In this document: piece after piece, positions 41,583-50,372 of the stretch | How positions within the stretch are numbered: the stretch's first letter is position 1 | Layout of the letters: each line of letters begins with the position of its first letter | From: Fodinibius salsisoli | Lineage (GTDB): Bacteria; Bacteroidota; Rhodothermia; Balneolales; Balneolaceae | Assembly (NCBI RefSeq): GCF_026229185.1 | Contig: NZ_JAGGJA010000003.1 | Span: forward strand, 124,001-188,000 | Length of the DNA: 64,000 bases | Reading direction: 5' to 3' | Translations under genes and position numbers: made by a program | Notes under the pieces: generated by a model | The model's database searches: none | What the model was told of the DNA's origin: nothing | The model's input: the letters and a program-made list of their open reading frames with translations, nothing else

Positions 41583-42110
41583 TTGATTCAGAAAATTATT
41601 GAGGGGTGCCGTAACAGGCAAAGGGAAAGTCAAAAAGAGCTTTATCAAATGTTTTATGCCTATGGCATGAGCATCACACTACGCTATGCCGAATCCCGAG
41701 AACAGGCCGTAGCAATTTTAAACGACGCGTTTATGAAAGTTTTCACCAACATAAGCACTTTTGATGATTCTCGGCCCTTTAAACCTTGGTTGCGACAGAT
41801 CATTGTGAATACGGCCATCAATCATTTTCATCGCAATCAAAATGAACGGCGGTCTGAAGCCTTGGATAAGGTAGAAGATGAACTTAACAGCCGAGAAACG
41901 ATCATAAGTGGCATTTCCTATGATGAAATTATCGATATGGTACAGCAGCTTTCTCCCGCTTACCGCACGGTCTTTAACCTCTACGTTATTGAAGGATTTA
42001 AACACAAGGAAATAGCAAAGATGCTGGACATTTCTATAGGTACGTCCAAGTCTAACCTGTCCAAAGCGAAACGAAATTTGCAGTCTATTTTAGAAAAAAA
42101 CTTTATTTGA
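41583..42110 (+). CDS. ECF sigma-70 factor
   Basis: Extracytoplasmic-function sigma factor of 175 aa. Seen: region 2 core ELYQMFYAYGMSITLRYAES, then AVAILNDAFMKVFTNISTFD, PWLRQIIVNTAINHFHRN, and region 4 helix-turn-helix PAYRTVFNLYVIEGFKHKEI followed by AKMLDISIGTSKSNLSKAK. Start is a TTG with AGGAAA 13 bp upstream. A membrane protein with an anti-sigma-like position follows after 9 bp, so the pair probably senses an envelope signal. It presumably controls the redox-like genes downstream. Confidence 0.93.
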   Translation: MIQKIIEGCRNRQRESQKELYQMFYAYGMSITLRYAESREQAVAILNDAFMKVFTNISTFDDSRPFKPWLRQIIVNTAINHFHRNQNERRSEALDKVEDELNSRETIISGISYDEIIDMVQQLSPAYRTVFNLYVIEGFKHKEIAKMLDISIGTSKSNLSKAKRNLQSILEKNFI

Positions 42111-42119
42111 TCTCCTATT

Positions 42120-43400
42120 ATGGATTCCCGCAACAACAAAGATCCCATTGAACGCCTCTTCCAGAAGAAGGCAGAAGAATACGATATTTCCTACCAGGAA
42201 AAAGACTGGCTCAAGCTTGAAAAACGACTGGACGAGCAGGACCAGATGATTGCTAACCGACGCAAGCGCTGGTTTATTGCCGCCGCCGTGCTCTTGCTTT
42301 TTTCATTCCTTGGTTATGCCATTTATCAGAATTCTCAGAAGATAGAACGACTGCATCAGCAACTTCAGGAACAAGAGTTTACCCAGAACTCCCCGAATGA
42401 TCAATCTAACACTCCATCTACACAGCCCGATGGCGGACAAAGTACTGAGAATAACCGCTCATCATCCCCATCCACTCCTGCCGGTGAGTTGGACCCGGAT
42501 AGTGATATTGCCTCCACCGAATCCAATAGACACAGCCGTGAGGAAAATCGGGGACAATCCTTCCAATCAGCTGATTTTATTGTTTCTGCGGATGCCGTTC
42601 AAAAGACCGCTTATGACCTACCCTGTGGCGACTGCCAATTGGGAGACATGGCCGAGCTACAGCCATCTTCTCCTTCAACTGCTCTCAACCAAGGCCAAGT
42701 AACGGGCACGTCGCCCTCTCCTTACTTAACAGCAGTAGAAAAGGGAAACCAGGAAGAATCTACCGCCCGTACTCAAACAGCGCTTAGTGATCCCTCATGG
42801 GCTAACAGGTCGAAGCTTTCTGTAGGATTTTTAGCCGGACCAGATCTAAGCACGGCCGGTTCGCTCTCTGATTTTCATTCTCCGGGTTATAGTTTGGGTC
42901 TTAACATCGCATACCGGCTGAGCCCAAATTTTAGCATACAGGCGGGTTTCATACGTTCGGTCAGCAGGTACGTTGCCGGAAGCAATGATTACCACCCTCC
43001 CCAAAGTTTCTTAGGATATGGTGATTCCCCCCTTAAAACCATAGCAGAATGTGCCATCATTGATATCCCTTTAAGCATAAAATATGACTGGGCCCACTTT
43101 GATCAATCAAGGATCTTTGCTACGGCCGGGGTCAGCTCCTATATCATGCTCAGCGAGGACTATAAATTTGAATATGCTTCGGCGGGTAATGACCAGGCCA
43201 AAGGCTGGTATGGTAAAACCGGGACCCGACACTGGAGCAGCAACATCAATCTGTCTATAGGCTATGAATATGACCTTAATAATCGATTCAGCCTGCGCGT
43301 GGAGCCGTTCCTGAAGCTCCCCATACGAGAGGTGGGCTGGGGCAATGTAAAGCTGTATTCCCTGGGTAGCTTTATCTCCTTCAACTACAATCTCTACTAA
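42120..43400 (+). CDS. Membrane protein with cytoplasmic head and periplasmic beta-barrel-like domain; probable anti-sigma factor
   Basis: 426-aa protein. Seen: charged N-terminal cytoplasmic segment of 50 residues, a transmembrane helix at about 51-69 (WFIAAAVLLLFSFLGYAIY), a short coiled coil (SQKIERLHQQLQEQE), a Ser/Asn/Thr/Gln-rich linker to about 230, and a C-terminal OmpA/OMP-like beta domain at about 232-426 (LSVGFLAGPDLSTAG, YSLGLNIAYRLSPNFSIQAG, ending FISFNYNLY). Bacteroidota often place such proteins right after ECF sigma factors. The N-terminal cytoplasmic helix could bind the sigma factor, a role I infer only from its position 9 bp downstream. Confidence 0.72.
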   Translation: MDSRNNKDPIERLFQKKAEEYDISYQEKDWLKLEKRLDEQDQMIANRRKRWFIAAAVLLLFSFLGYAIYQNSQKIERLHQQLQEQEFTQNSPNDQSNTPSTQPDGGQSTENNRSSSPSTPAGELDPDSDIASTESNRHSREENRGQSFQSADFIVSADAVQKTAYDLPCGDCQLGDMAELQPSSPSTALNQGQVTGTSPSPYLTAVEKGNQEESTARTQTALSDPSWANRSKLSVGFLAGPDLSTAGSLSDFHSPGYSLGLNIAYRLSPNFSIQAGFIRSVSRYVAGSNDYHPPQSFLGYGDSPLKTIAECAIIDIPLSIKYDWAHFDQSRIFATAGVSSYIMLSEDYKFEYASAGNDQAKGWYGKTGTRHWSSNINLSIGYEYDLNNRFSLRVEPFLKLPIREVGWGNVKLYSLGSFISFNYNLY

Positions 43401-43458
43401 TCCTGAATAACATGAGTGCATGCTACATCCATAATATTAAGCCCTAACTCATACTGCC

Positions 43459-44379
43459 ATGACTATCCGTAACATAAAATATTTCTGGTTTGCAAGAACA
43501 ACCGCTTTTTTCGTCCTCGTTGCCGCTATAGGCGCCGGATGTGGAGACAATAGCACAGATCCCGATCCCTCAGGCGAATTTGATGTACAGGTTTCCTCCA
43601 CTTCTTCTCACGGTGACATACTGACCGATGGTGAAGGAAACGCACTATACGTGTTTACCCTCGATGTCAAGGGGGAAAGTCTGTGCGAAGGAGACTGTGT
43701 TGCCAGCTGGCCGGTTTTCCATACAGAAAACCCACAGCTTGGAGAGGGACTTGACGCACAAAATTTTGGCACCATCACCCGATCGGACGGCAGCAGCCAA
43801 ACGACCTTTGCAGGATGGCCCCTGTATTACTTTTCGGGTGACGGGCAGCCCGGCTCCATCAATGGTGATGGGGTTAATAATGTATGGTATGTGGTTAAGC
43901 CTGACTATTCGCTGATGATGGCTTCGCAGCAACTGGTCGGCGAAGATGGAGTTAATTATCGGGTCGATGACAGCGGAAGCTATGTAGAAGGTGATGAAAT
44001 GACCAATCATATTGTAGATATCCAGGGAAGAACGCTCTACACTTTCGTTAACGATTCTGCCAATACTAATAATTTTACGGCGGAAGATTTTAGCAATAAC
44101 GGAGTATGGCCTATTGTTGAAATGGAGCTTGATAATATCCCCAGTAACCTTGATGCCTCACACTTCAGTACTATCGATGTCTATGGACGCCAACAGCTCA
44201 CCTACAAAGGCTGGCCGCTCTACTACTTCGGACAAGATGAGATGCAACGCGGAAATACCAGGGGTGTTAGCTTCCCCCAGCCAGGAATATGGCCTGTAGT
44301 ACAAATCGGTATGGAAGCCGCCCCCGGCTACAACTCTGACAATAATAATAATGACGATACCAATGATCCCGACTACTAA
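43459..44379 (+). CDS. Lipoprotein with four secreted-repeat units (Lipoprotein_15 / COG4315)
   Basis: A 306-aa lipoprotein (AAIGAGCG, Cys about 28). It is built of repeated 45-50 residue units of the COG4315 type: LTDGEGNALYVFTLDVKGES with CEGDCVASWPVFHTE; then SSQTTFAGWPLYYFSGDGQP; IVDIQGRTLYTFVNDSANT with NNGVWPIVEME; and QQLTYKGWPLYYFGQDEMQR. Each carries the G-x-x-LY-x-F and WP signature. Function is not established; related proteins are often found beside electron-transfer genes. The tail is Asn/Asp-rich. 58 bp after the sigma-linked membrane protein. Confidence 0.8.
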   Translation: MTIRNIKYFWFARTTAFFVLVAAIGAGCGDNSTDPDPSGEFDVQVSSTSSHGDILTDGEGNALYVFTLDVKGESLCEGDCVASWPVFHTENPQLGEGLDAQNFGTITRSDGSSQTTFAGWPLYYFSGDGQPGSINGDGVNNVWYVVKPDYSLMMASQQLVGEDGVNYRVDDSGSYVEGDEMTNHIVDIQGRTLYTFVNDSANTNNFTAEDFSNNGVWPIVEMELDNIPSNLDASHFSTIDVYGRQQLTYKGWPLYYFGQDEMQRGNTRGVSFPQPGIWPVVQIGMEAAPGYNSDNNNNDDTNDPDY

Positions 44380-44401
44380 AGAGGCTTTGTAAAAGGTCTC
44401 T
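44380..44401. repeat. Short near-palindrome resembling the MITE ends in this window
   Basis: AGAGGCTTTGTAAAAGGTCTCT: one half matches the AGAGGCTTTTGTAAAACT end of the element at 58524, and the sequence is nearly its own reverse complement, as if two short ends were joined without an interior. It lies directly after the stop codon of the secreted-repeat lipoprotein gene. Confidence 0.35.
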
Positions 44402-44433
44402 GAAATAACCTCAACAACAAAATACATACAGCC

Positions 44434-44901
44434 ATGATTAAAACACCTGCAGATATGAATATACGAAACCTTATTGGTGTACTTTTATGCTCCTTTGGAC
44501 TACTGATGGCAGGTTGCGGCGGCAGCAGTACGGGACCTGGCAATGGTGGTAATGGAAATGGCAACGGTAATGGGAATGGTAACGGTGAGCCCACCGAACC
44601 GACCTTTTCCAATGTACAACAAATATTAACCTCCAGTTGTGGCGGCAGTGGCTGCCATATCGGGAACCGGGAAAGTGGAGTAAGACTCGACAGCTATGCC
44701 AATGTCTCGGAAAGCGAGGGCACGCAGTACGGCGGACTTATTGTTGTGGCAGGAGAGCCGGATAATAGTCCCATTATCGATAAGATATCTAACAGTTCTC
44801 CTGAATTTGGAGAACGTATGCCCAAAGACGGATCTCCCCTGTCAAGTGACGATATAAATTTGATTCGCGACTGGATTGCTGACGGTGCTCCCAATAATTA
44901 A
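44434..44901 (+). CDS. Cytochrome-c-like lipoprotein with CxxxxCH motif
   Basis: A 155-aa lipoprotein (LLMAGCGGSS near residue 28) with a Gly-Asn repeat linker (GNGNGNGNG, about 35-50) and a c-type-cytochrome-like domain: FSNVQQILTSSCGGSGCHIG, with C-x4-C-H in place of the usual C-x2-C-H, later ERMPKDGSPLSSDDINLIRD, where the Met is the likely axial ligand. Such CxxxxCH sites occur in Bacteroidota monohaem proteins of the PSCyt type. Haem attachment is plausible but not proved. The start could be the first ATG (44434) or the one 21 bases on; I keep the first. Confidence 0.65.
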   Translation: MIKTPADMNIRNLIGVLLCSFGLLMAGCGGSSTGPGNGGNGNGNGNGNGNGEPTEPTFSNVQQILTSSCGGSGCHIGNRESGVRLDSYANVSESEGTQYGGLIVVAGEPDNSPIIDKISNSSPEFGERMPKDGSPLSSDDINLIRDWIADGAPNN

Positions 44902-44914
44902 GTAATGTTATCTT

Positions 44915-45502
44915 ATGGATACTAGAGCGCTACCCCACAGATGGGTAACTATTTTTCTCGCAGCAGGACTGTGTTTCCTTGGGATGGCCAAAGAAAGCCT
45001 CTCACAGTCTTTCATGACCAAAAGCGGCCACGTAGAATTTGATTCCTCAGTGCCGCTACATTCCTTTACAGGCGTTTCTGATCAGCTTGTTGGTAAAATA
45101 AGCTTAGCCGACTCGACGGTAGATTTTTACGTGGATATGCATACCATTAAAACCGGCATCAGCAAGCGCGATGAAGATATGCTGGAGACCCTGGAGGCCG
45201 AAGAATATCCCTTTGCGGAATTTTTCGGAAAGGTTACCTCCCCTTTTGATCCCAATCGCTCAGATCCACAGAAAGTAACGATTGAAGGAAAGTTTAGTGT
45301 TCACGGGGTAACGAATCCTCTTTCCATCGAAGGAACGCTACAGAAGAACGGGAAGGAGCTTGAAGCAACTGCTTCATGGACACTGGACATGAGCGACTAT
45401 AAAATTAAGCCGCCGGGTATCCTGTTCTACCGGGTCAGCGAAGAAGTCGATATTTCCATCACAGCATCATTACCTGCGAGGGATCAAATTGATGATGATT
45501 AA
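44915..45502 (+). CDS. YceI-family periplasmic protein
   Basis: 195-aa secreted protein; signal peptide ends near SLSQS. The mature part has the YceI lipocalin-like beta-barrel pattern: SGHVEFDSSVPLHSFTG, KISLADSTVDFYVDMHTIKT, RDEDMLETLEAEEYPFAEFF and VTIEGKFSVHGVTNPLSIEG. Family members bind isoprenoid-like molecules (for example polyprenyl quinones) in the periplasm. It starts 13 bp after the cytochrome-like gene, so the quinone-binding fold and an electron carrier may work together; that is inference. Confidence 0.9.
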   Translation: MDTRALPHRWVTIFLAAGLCFLGMAKESLSQSFMTKSGHVEFDSSVPLHSFTGVSDQLVGKISLADSTVDFYVDMHTIKTGISKRDEDMLETLEAEEYPFAEFFGKVTSPFDPNRSDPQKVTIEGKFSVHGVTNPLSIEGTLQKNGKELEATASWTLDMSDYKIKPPGILFYRVSEEVDISITASLPARDQIDDD

Positions 45503-45550
45503 ATCGCATTTGTTATAAATGTGGATGCCTAAAACAGCCGGGGCAGCCAT

Positions 45551-45598
45551 GTAGGCCGGATTGTTAATCCGGTTGGACGGGTTGGCAACCCGTCCTAC
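45551..45598. repeat. REP-like double-hairpin repeat
   Basis: Begins GTAGG and ends CCTAC. Inside are two hairpins: CCGGATTGTTAATCCGG (45556-45572), and GGACGGGTTGGCAACCCGTCC at 45575-45595 (stem GGACGGGTT with AACCCGTCC). GTAGG...CCTAC pairing closes the pair. This is the shape of REP elements mobilised by RAYT transposases. None is present in this window. Confidence 0.65.
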
Positions 45599-45654
45599 AG
45601 TAACCATCATTAAGATGGAACAAAGAAAATCAAACAACTATAAGTCGTTAAGAT

Positions 45655-46500
45655 ATGCGAACTACCAAAATCATTCTTTTATATATCCTATTTCAATTGT
45701 CAACAGTGGGCATTGTGCAAGCTCAAATGGAACGTCAGCGAGCTGAGTCCAACCCAACTATTGACGACGCTTTCTGGACCCCAACGCTGGTCACTCAGGC
45801 CACAACTGAACATCTGGCGGCCCGCAATCTTAATGTCACCATTATGCACAGTTTCGGCATTGCCACAGAAAATCCTATACGCAATTTCTTTGGATTTGAT
45901 CTCGTCCAGAATGTTCGATTGGGACTTGACTTCGGCCTTACTGATCGATGGTCGGCCGGTATCGGGCGCTCTTCCCAGCTGAATGTGGTCGACCTGCGAA
46001 CCAAATACGCCTTACTGCAACAAAATACGTCCGACTCAAAGCCGGTGAGCATTTCCCTGAAGGGCGGAGTAGGTGTGGTTACACAGGAAAACAGGCGATC
46101 CTTCGAGGATGACCTTAGCACGATGGTATCCGCTATCATATCCCGTAAATTCAGTGACGCCTTCAGCCTGCAGCTTTCTCCCATGTATGGGCATTTTAAC
46201 CGCTATGAAGATATCGGCAGTACTGATCTTTTTTCTGTTGGAGTTGCCACCTCACTACATCTATCAAAGAGGTTCGCCCTGATGGCCGAATATTACCCGG
46301 TACTGGGCGATCGACCGGCAGGCACAAAAAATGCTTTTTCAATGGGTTTGAATATTGAAACCGGGGGACATGTTTTTCAACTCTTTTTTACCTCTACCGA
46401 CTGGCATCTCGAGCAATACGTTATGGCTGATAATACAGAACAGTTTTGGGCCGGCGACTTCCGTTTTGGGTTTAACGTTAATCGCATATTTGGACTTTAA
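45655..46500 (+). CDS. DUF5777 outer-membrane beta-barrel protein
   Basis: 281-aa secreted protein (signal ending GIVQAQM). The mature protein begins DDAFWTPTLVTQATTEHLAA, then NVTIMHSFGIATENPIRNFF, with strands DLVQNVRLGLDFGLTDRWSA, and ends FRFGFNVNRIFGL. The pattern matches DUF5777 proteins of the Bacteroidota, which often sit with YceI and cytochrome-like genes. Probably an outer-membrane component. 152 bp after YceI, with a REP element between. Confidence 0.8.
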   Translation: MRTTKIILLYILFQLSTVGIVQAQMERQRAESNPTIDDAFWTPTLVTQATTEHLAARNLNVTIMHSFGIATENPIRNFFGFDLVQNVRLGLDFGLTDRWSAGIGRSSQLNVVDLRTKYALLQQNTSDSKPVSISLKGGVGVVTQENRRSFEDDLSTMVSAIISRKFSDAFSLQLSPMYGHFNRYEDIGSTDLFSVGVATSLHLSKRFALMAEYYPVLGDRPAGTKNAFSMGLNIETGGHVFQLFFTSTDWHLEQYVMADNTEQFWAGDFRFGFNVNRIFGL

Positions 46501-46652
46501 TGATAACCTTAAATGTTGATTGTTAAAGGTAATCCGTTTTTAAAAACCTGAAACTTTCAACCTGTAACGTTCAATGCGATTACCATTATCCTCCAGCAGT
46601 TTATATCTTTGGTTCCATTTAAGAAGTAACCCATACCGAATCAACCCTGTCT

Positions 46653-47180
46653 ATGGATAAGTTAAGTACCAAAGAAATCCTACAACAGAATTTAGCACGC
46701 AGTACGCCGGGCGCCTTAGACAATGTAACCATTTTGCTTCACAATGTGCGGAGCATGCACAACGTTGGTGCGGCTTTTCGCAGTGCCGATGCCTTTGGGA
46801 TCCGTAAAATATTGCTATCCGGTTATAGTCCTACCCCACCTCGTCCGGAAATTTCAAAGACCGCCATCGGTGCAGAAAAACACGTGGAGTGGAAATATAC
46901 TGAAGATCCCACCCAACAGATCAATGCTCTTCATGAAGAAAATTACCGACTTGTTGGACTTGAACAGATGTCTGGAAGCATTTTATTGCCCGACTACCAA
47001 ATACCAGCAGAAAAAAAGATTTGCCTGGTCTTTGGCAATGAGGTTACCGGCGTGGATGAGGATCTCCTCCCTTATATCGATGATTTCGTCGAAATCCCCC
47101 AGTATGGCCACAAGCACTCACTTAATGTTTCCGTAACCGTTGGTGTGGCACTGTATGCATTCCTGGAAAAATATTGGTGA
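46653..47180 (+). CDS. TrmH/SpoU-family RNA 2'-O-methyltransferase
   Basis: Methylates a ribose in rRNA or tRNA with SAM. Seen: the trefoil-knot motifs ILLHNVRSMHNVGAAFRSAD, SGYSPTPPRPEISKTAIG, LVFGNEVTGVDEDLL and HSLNVSVTVGVALYAF. 175 aa is one knot domain without the N-terminal substrate-binding domain. The target is not assignable. Confidence 0.93.
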   Translation: MDKLSTKEILQQNLARSTPGALDNVTILLHNVRSMHNVGAAFRSADAFGIRKILLSGYSPTPPRPEISKTAIGAEKHVEWKYTEDPTQQINALHEENYRLVGLEQMSGSILLPDYQIPAEKKICLVFGNEVTGVDEDLLPYIDDFVEIPQYGHKHSLNVSVTVGVALYAFLEKYW

Positions 47181-47245
47181 TATGATATTTAGGGCTACAA
47201 TTTTTGCTTTATTGAAGCACATTTTTTGGGCAATGATAAAGCTCT

Positions 47246-48356
47246 TTATTGCCAACGGTTACTATCCATATCCACGGCCTTCCCTGTCCGGTCTGATATT
47301 TTAGCGGCCTCCAGTATTTTCATGACCGTCATATTGTTGGCTAAGGATGACAAATCTGTATCCTTCACTTCTATCTCTCCGCGGATAACCGAAGCAAAAT
47401 AATGAAATGGGCTGTCAAAGGGTGCCCGGGCGGCTTTCGAGCTTCTTCTTGCTCCTCTTTCCTTTCTCCATATAACGGATATCCCGGTCGTTGTCAGCAA
47501 ACACATAACCAGTCTGTCCATATACCTGCATATCCTTCCGGCTGTATGGCCAGTTCCAGGAGGCCTGGATAATCCCCTGTGCTTTCGGATAAGTAAGAAT
47601 AATCGTGGCTTCATCCTCAACCTTAGGATAGGTCTCCGGCTTGATCTGTTGTGTGACGGCCTGAACGGTCACGGGCTCTTCGCCCTTCATCAGCCAGGTT
47701 ATTAAATTGGCTCCATAGCAGCCAAAATCCATTAGGGCTCCTCCCCCGTTTAATTTGGGGTCCGGTAGCCATTCCAAGAACTCATCACTGACACCGATCT
47801 CTTTGGGTCCCTGGTGGCCATCGTGGACTACCATCTTTCTGAGATCTCCAAACCGCTGCTCTTCATGAACCATTTCGTACGCCCGGTGGTTGCTGGAATA
47901 CCAGCTGGTCTCATAATTGGTCAACAGGTGGATATCGTGTTGATCTGCCAGCGCTTTCATCTTGCGGGCATGATCCCAACTTACCGCCAGCGGTTTCTCG
48001 ACCATCACATGGATCCCCCTCAGAGCACTGGCCTCCACAACCGACAAGTGGTCATAGACCGGTCCAAAAGCCGTAACGGCCTGAGGTTTTAAGGTGTCCA
48101 ATGCTTCTTCCAGGTCGGTATAAAAGAGTGTTTCATCGAGATCGTATTGCCTTGCATACCGCTGCTGAAGTTCTTTGTCAGGTTCATAGATCCCGACAAT
48201 GCTAATGGCATCGCTCTCTTCGCGACCCAAAATCCAGTGTACATGATCGTGGGAAAGTCCCGCTACTACCACTTCTACAGACTCGGTTGACGGGGGCTGA
48301 CCTTGCGAGTTAATGTTGAAGAACAACAACAGGAAAGCAGAAAGGAAATATTTCAT
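47246..48356 (-). pseudogene. Gfo/Idh/MocA-family oxidoreductase with a frameshift
   Basis: The first 300 residues (from ATG at 48356; signal peptide ending NSQGQPP) read as a normal NAD(P)-dependent sugar/inositol-type dehydrogenase: VVVAGLSHDHVHWILG, GIYEPDKELQQRYARQYDLD, VEKPLAVSWDHARKMKALAD, and DFGCYGANLITWL. At about 47425-47470 the frame changes: that frame stops at 47415 (RPGTL), while the conserved continuation APFDSPFHYFASVIRGEIEV down to DMDSNRWQ lies in a second frame ending at 47246. A single net shift separates the two. It could be genuine decay or a sequence error; the rest is well preserved. Confidence 0.82.
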
Positions 48357-48551
48357 TTATACGGTTTATTGCGTTAGCACATCAAACATGCCTTTTCAAG
48401 GTAGCAAATTATAATCGATTCGCAATTCCTTTTCTCCCTCATATGCATAATTTCGTCGCCTCTCCGTAGCAAGTATTTACACAATATCTTTGTAACTGTG
48501 GAGGGCATACTTTCCAGGAAATAACAGATCCAAGCATAACTTTTTTTGTCG

Positions 48552-49055
48552 TTACTTATAGATAAGTACAGAAGTGGCTACCACTGAATATTCTTTTTGT
48601 GGTCCCTTTATCTTATCAGGATCATCTCCGCTATCTTTAGCATAGTGCTTTGCCTTCTCCTCAGAAAGTTCTTTAACCTGGAATATTCCATTAAGCTTGA
48701 CTTTGGATCCAGCGGTATTTGTGGGGATAAAGAAGCCATAATCTTTAAACGTGATACGTGCATGGCGGTCTGTCCCTTCTTTATTCAGAATAAAAAAACA
48801 CCCCTTCTTTTTACAGACCTGGCTGATTACTCCCTCCGTGGTAATAGCTTGCTCATTAAATGTGCTATCGGCGCTAATTAATTCATCAAGCGATACCACA
48901 GACTCACCGGATTCAAAACGATCACCAAACACTCGATAGTCTTCGGTTTGTACAACGGGATCAGAAAGTTGCACATAGTCTTTGACATGTTCCTGCGCCT
49001 GTACTGACATGCTGCCAAGGATTACTAAGGCTCCAAGAAGTTGTAAATGCTTCAT
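48552..49055 (-). CDS. DUF4920 periplasmic protein
   Basis: 167-aa secreted protein; signal ends near MSVQAQE. The mature domain carries DELISADSTFNEQAITTEG and VISQVCKKKGCFFILNKEG with a conserved CxxxxC, TRITFKDYGFFIP-like RITFKDYGFFIPTN, and the terminal KEYSVVATSVLIYK, matching DUF4920. The fold resembles small OB-like domains of the Bacteroidota. Role unknown. Confidence 0.85.
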   Translation of the reverse strand: MKHLQLLGALVILGSMSVQAQEHVKDYVQLSDPVVQTEDYRVFGDRFESGESVVSLDELISADSTFNEQAITTEGVISQVCKKKGCFFILNKEGTDRHARITFKDYGFFIPTNTAGSKVKLNGIFQVKELSEEKAKHYAKDSGDDPDKIKGPQKEYSVVATSVLIYK

Positions 49056-49225
49056 AGCTATAATATAACTTATGGTTAAATGGTCTTTTGCTAAAGTATG
49101 AGCAATTATGATGCTTTACAATATTGTATTTCATGCTCGTTAGTAGCCAAAATTTGTTAAGTGTATTACAAACAATTATTATTAACACAATCCTTTTTAT
49201 TTAAATAGTCAAATTATCCGTCATT

Positions 49226-50335
49226 ATGTTTAGCCGTAGCTTTATCCCCTTTTGTCGAAGAATTCTCTTGGTCTTTGCCCTCTTGTTCCTGGTGATGTGT
49301 TCCAGCAAGCCCAACGAAGAGCAGCAGCTCCAGGAATCAACAGATTCTACCGCTAAAGATCAGATAGTTTCGCAGATCTCCTATACCAATCCACTGATCC
49401 TTCAGCGGGCTGACCCTTGGGTTTATCGTCATACGGATGGGTATTACTACTTTATTGCCAGCGTCCCCGAGTTTGACCGACTGGAACTTCGTCGGGCGAA
49501 AACCATCGAAGGACTGAAAGAGGCCGAACCCAAGGTGATCTGGCGCAAGCATGAAACCGGTCCAATGGGCGCACATATCTGGGCGCCCGAGCTGCATTAT
49601 ATTGATGGCAAGTGGTACATCTATTTTGCGGCCGGCGGTGCCGAAGACATCTGGAATATCCGGATGTATGTGGTAGAGAATGACTCTAAAAATCCCCTGA
49701 ACGGTGAATGGGTTGAAAAGGACGAGACCAAGACCAAATGGGATACCTTTTCCCTAGATGCTACCACCTTCGAGCATCAGGGCACGCGCTATATGGTCTG
49801 GGCCCAGCATCCCCCGGAATATGACGGAAATACAGCCCTCTATATTGCAGAAATGGAAAACCCCTGGACTATTAAACAGCCCCAGGTAGAGCTCACCCGC
49901 CCAGAATATGACTGGGAAGAACAGCTCTTTAAAGTGAACGAAGGAGCTGCAGTCATCAAAAATGACGGCAAGATCTTTATGACTTATTCCGCCAGCGGTA
50001 CGGATCACAACTATGCGGTTGGCTTGCTTACCGCCGATGTAGATGCCGACCTGCTGGATCCCAAGTCGTGGACCAAAGCCGAAGAGCCGGTCTTTAAATC
50101 ATCACCGGAAAATGGGATTTATGGTCCTGGCCACAACAGCTTTACCACTACCCCGGATGGTTCAACGGACCTGTTTATCTATCACGCCCGCAGCTACAAG
50201 GAGATTGACGGAAATCCATTAAATGATCCTAACCGTCATACACGAGTACAGGTACTACGATGGGCGGAAGATGGCACACCTATTTTTGGCAAGCCGCTGC
50301 CCGATAATGTTCCTACCGATTCTACCAAACGGTAG
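49226..50335 (+). CDS. Glycoside hydrolase family 43 lipoprotein
   Basis: Predicted exo- or endo-acting arabinosidase/xylosidase on the outer side of a membrane (lipoprotein signal FLVMCSSK, Cys about 23). Seen: five-bladed beta-propeller start ISYTNPLILQRADPWVYRHT with the Asp of the ADPW motif; YYFIASVPEFDRLELRRA; GAHIWAPELHYIDGKWYIYF; SLDATTFEHQGTRYMVWAQ with another catalytic-type Asp; LFKVNEGAAVIKNDGKIFMT with the conserved Glu; and YGPGHNSFTTTPDGSTDLF. 369 aa is single-domain. Exact sugar specificity cannot be read. Confidence 0.9.
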   Translation: MFSRSFIPFCRRILLVFALLFLVMCSSKPNEEQQLQESTDSTAKDQIVSQISYTNPLILQRADPWVYRHTDGYYYFIASVPEFDRLELRRAKTIEGLKEAEPKVIWRKHETGPMGAHIWAPELHYIDGKWYIYFAAGGAEDIWNIRMYVVENDSKNPLNGEWVEKDETKTKWDTFSLDATTFEHQGTRYMVWAQHPPEYDGNTALYIAEMENPWTIKQPQVELTRPEYDWEEQLFKVNEGAAVIKNDGKIFMTYSASGTDHNYAVGLLTADVDADLLDPKSWTKAEEPVFKSSPENGIYGPGHNSFTTTPDGSTDLFIYHARSYKEIDGNPLNDPNRHTRVQVLRWAEDGTPIFGKPLPDNVPTDSTKR

Positions 50336-50350
50336 CAACGGTTTAGAATA

Positions 50351-50372
50351 GCGTGGGGATTTCTTCCCACGC
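50351..50372 (+). terminator. Hairpin after the GH43 gene
   Basis: GCGTGGG at 50351-50357 and CCCACGC at 50366-50372 form a 7-bp stem with an 8-base loop, 15 bp after the stop codon. A T-run is missing, so it may be a weak or factor-assisted terminator. Confidence 0.45.

Noticed and set aside
44527-44592. Tandem GGTAATGGAAATGGC-type repeat as a possible CRISPR or satellite
   Set aside because: It is the coding sequence of the Gly-Asn linker of the cytochrome-like lipoprotein.
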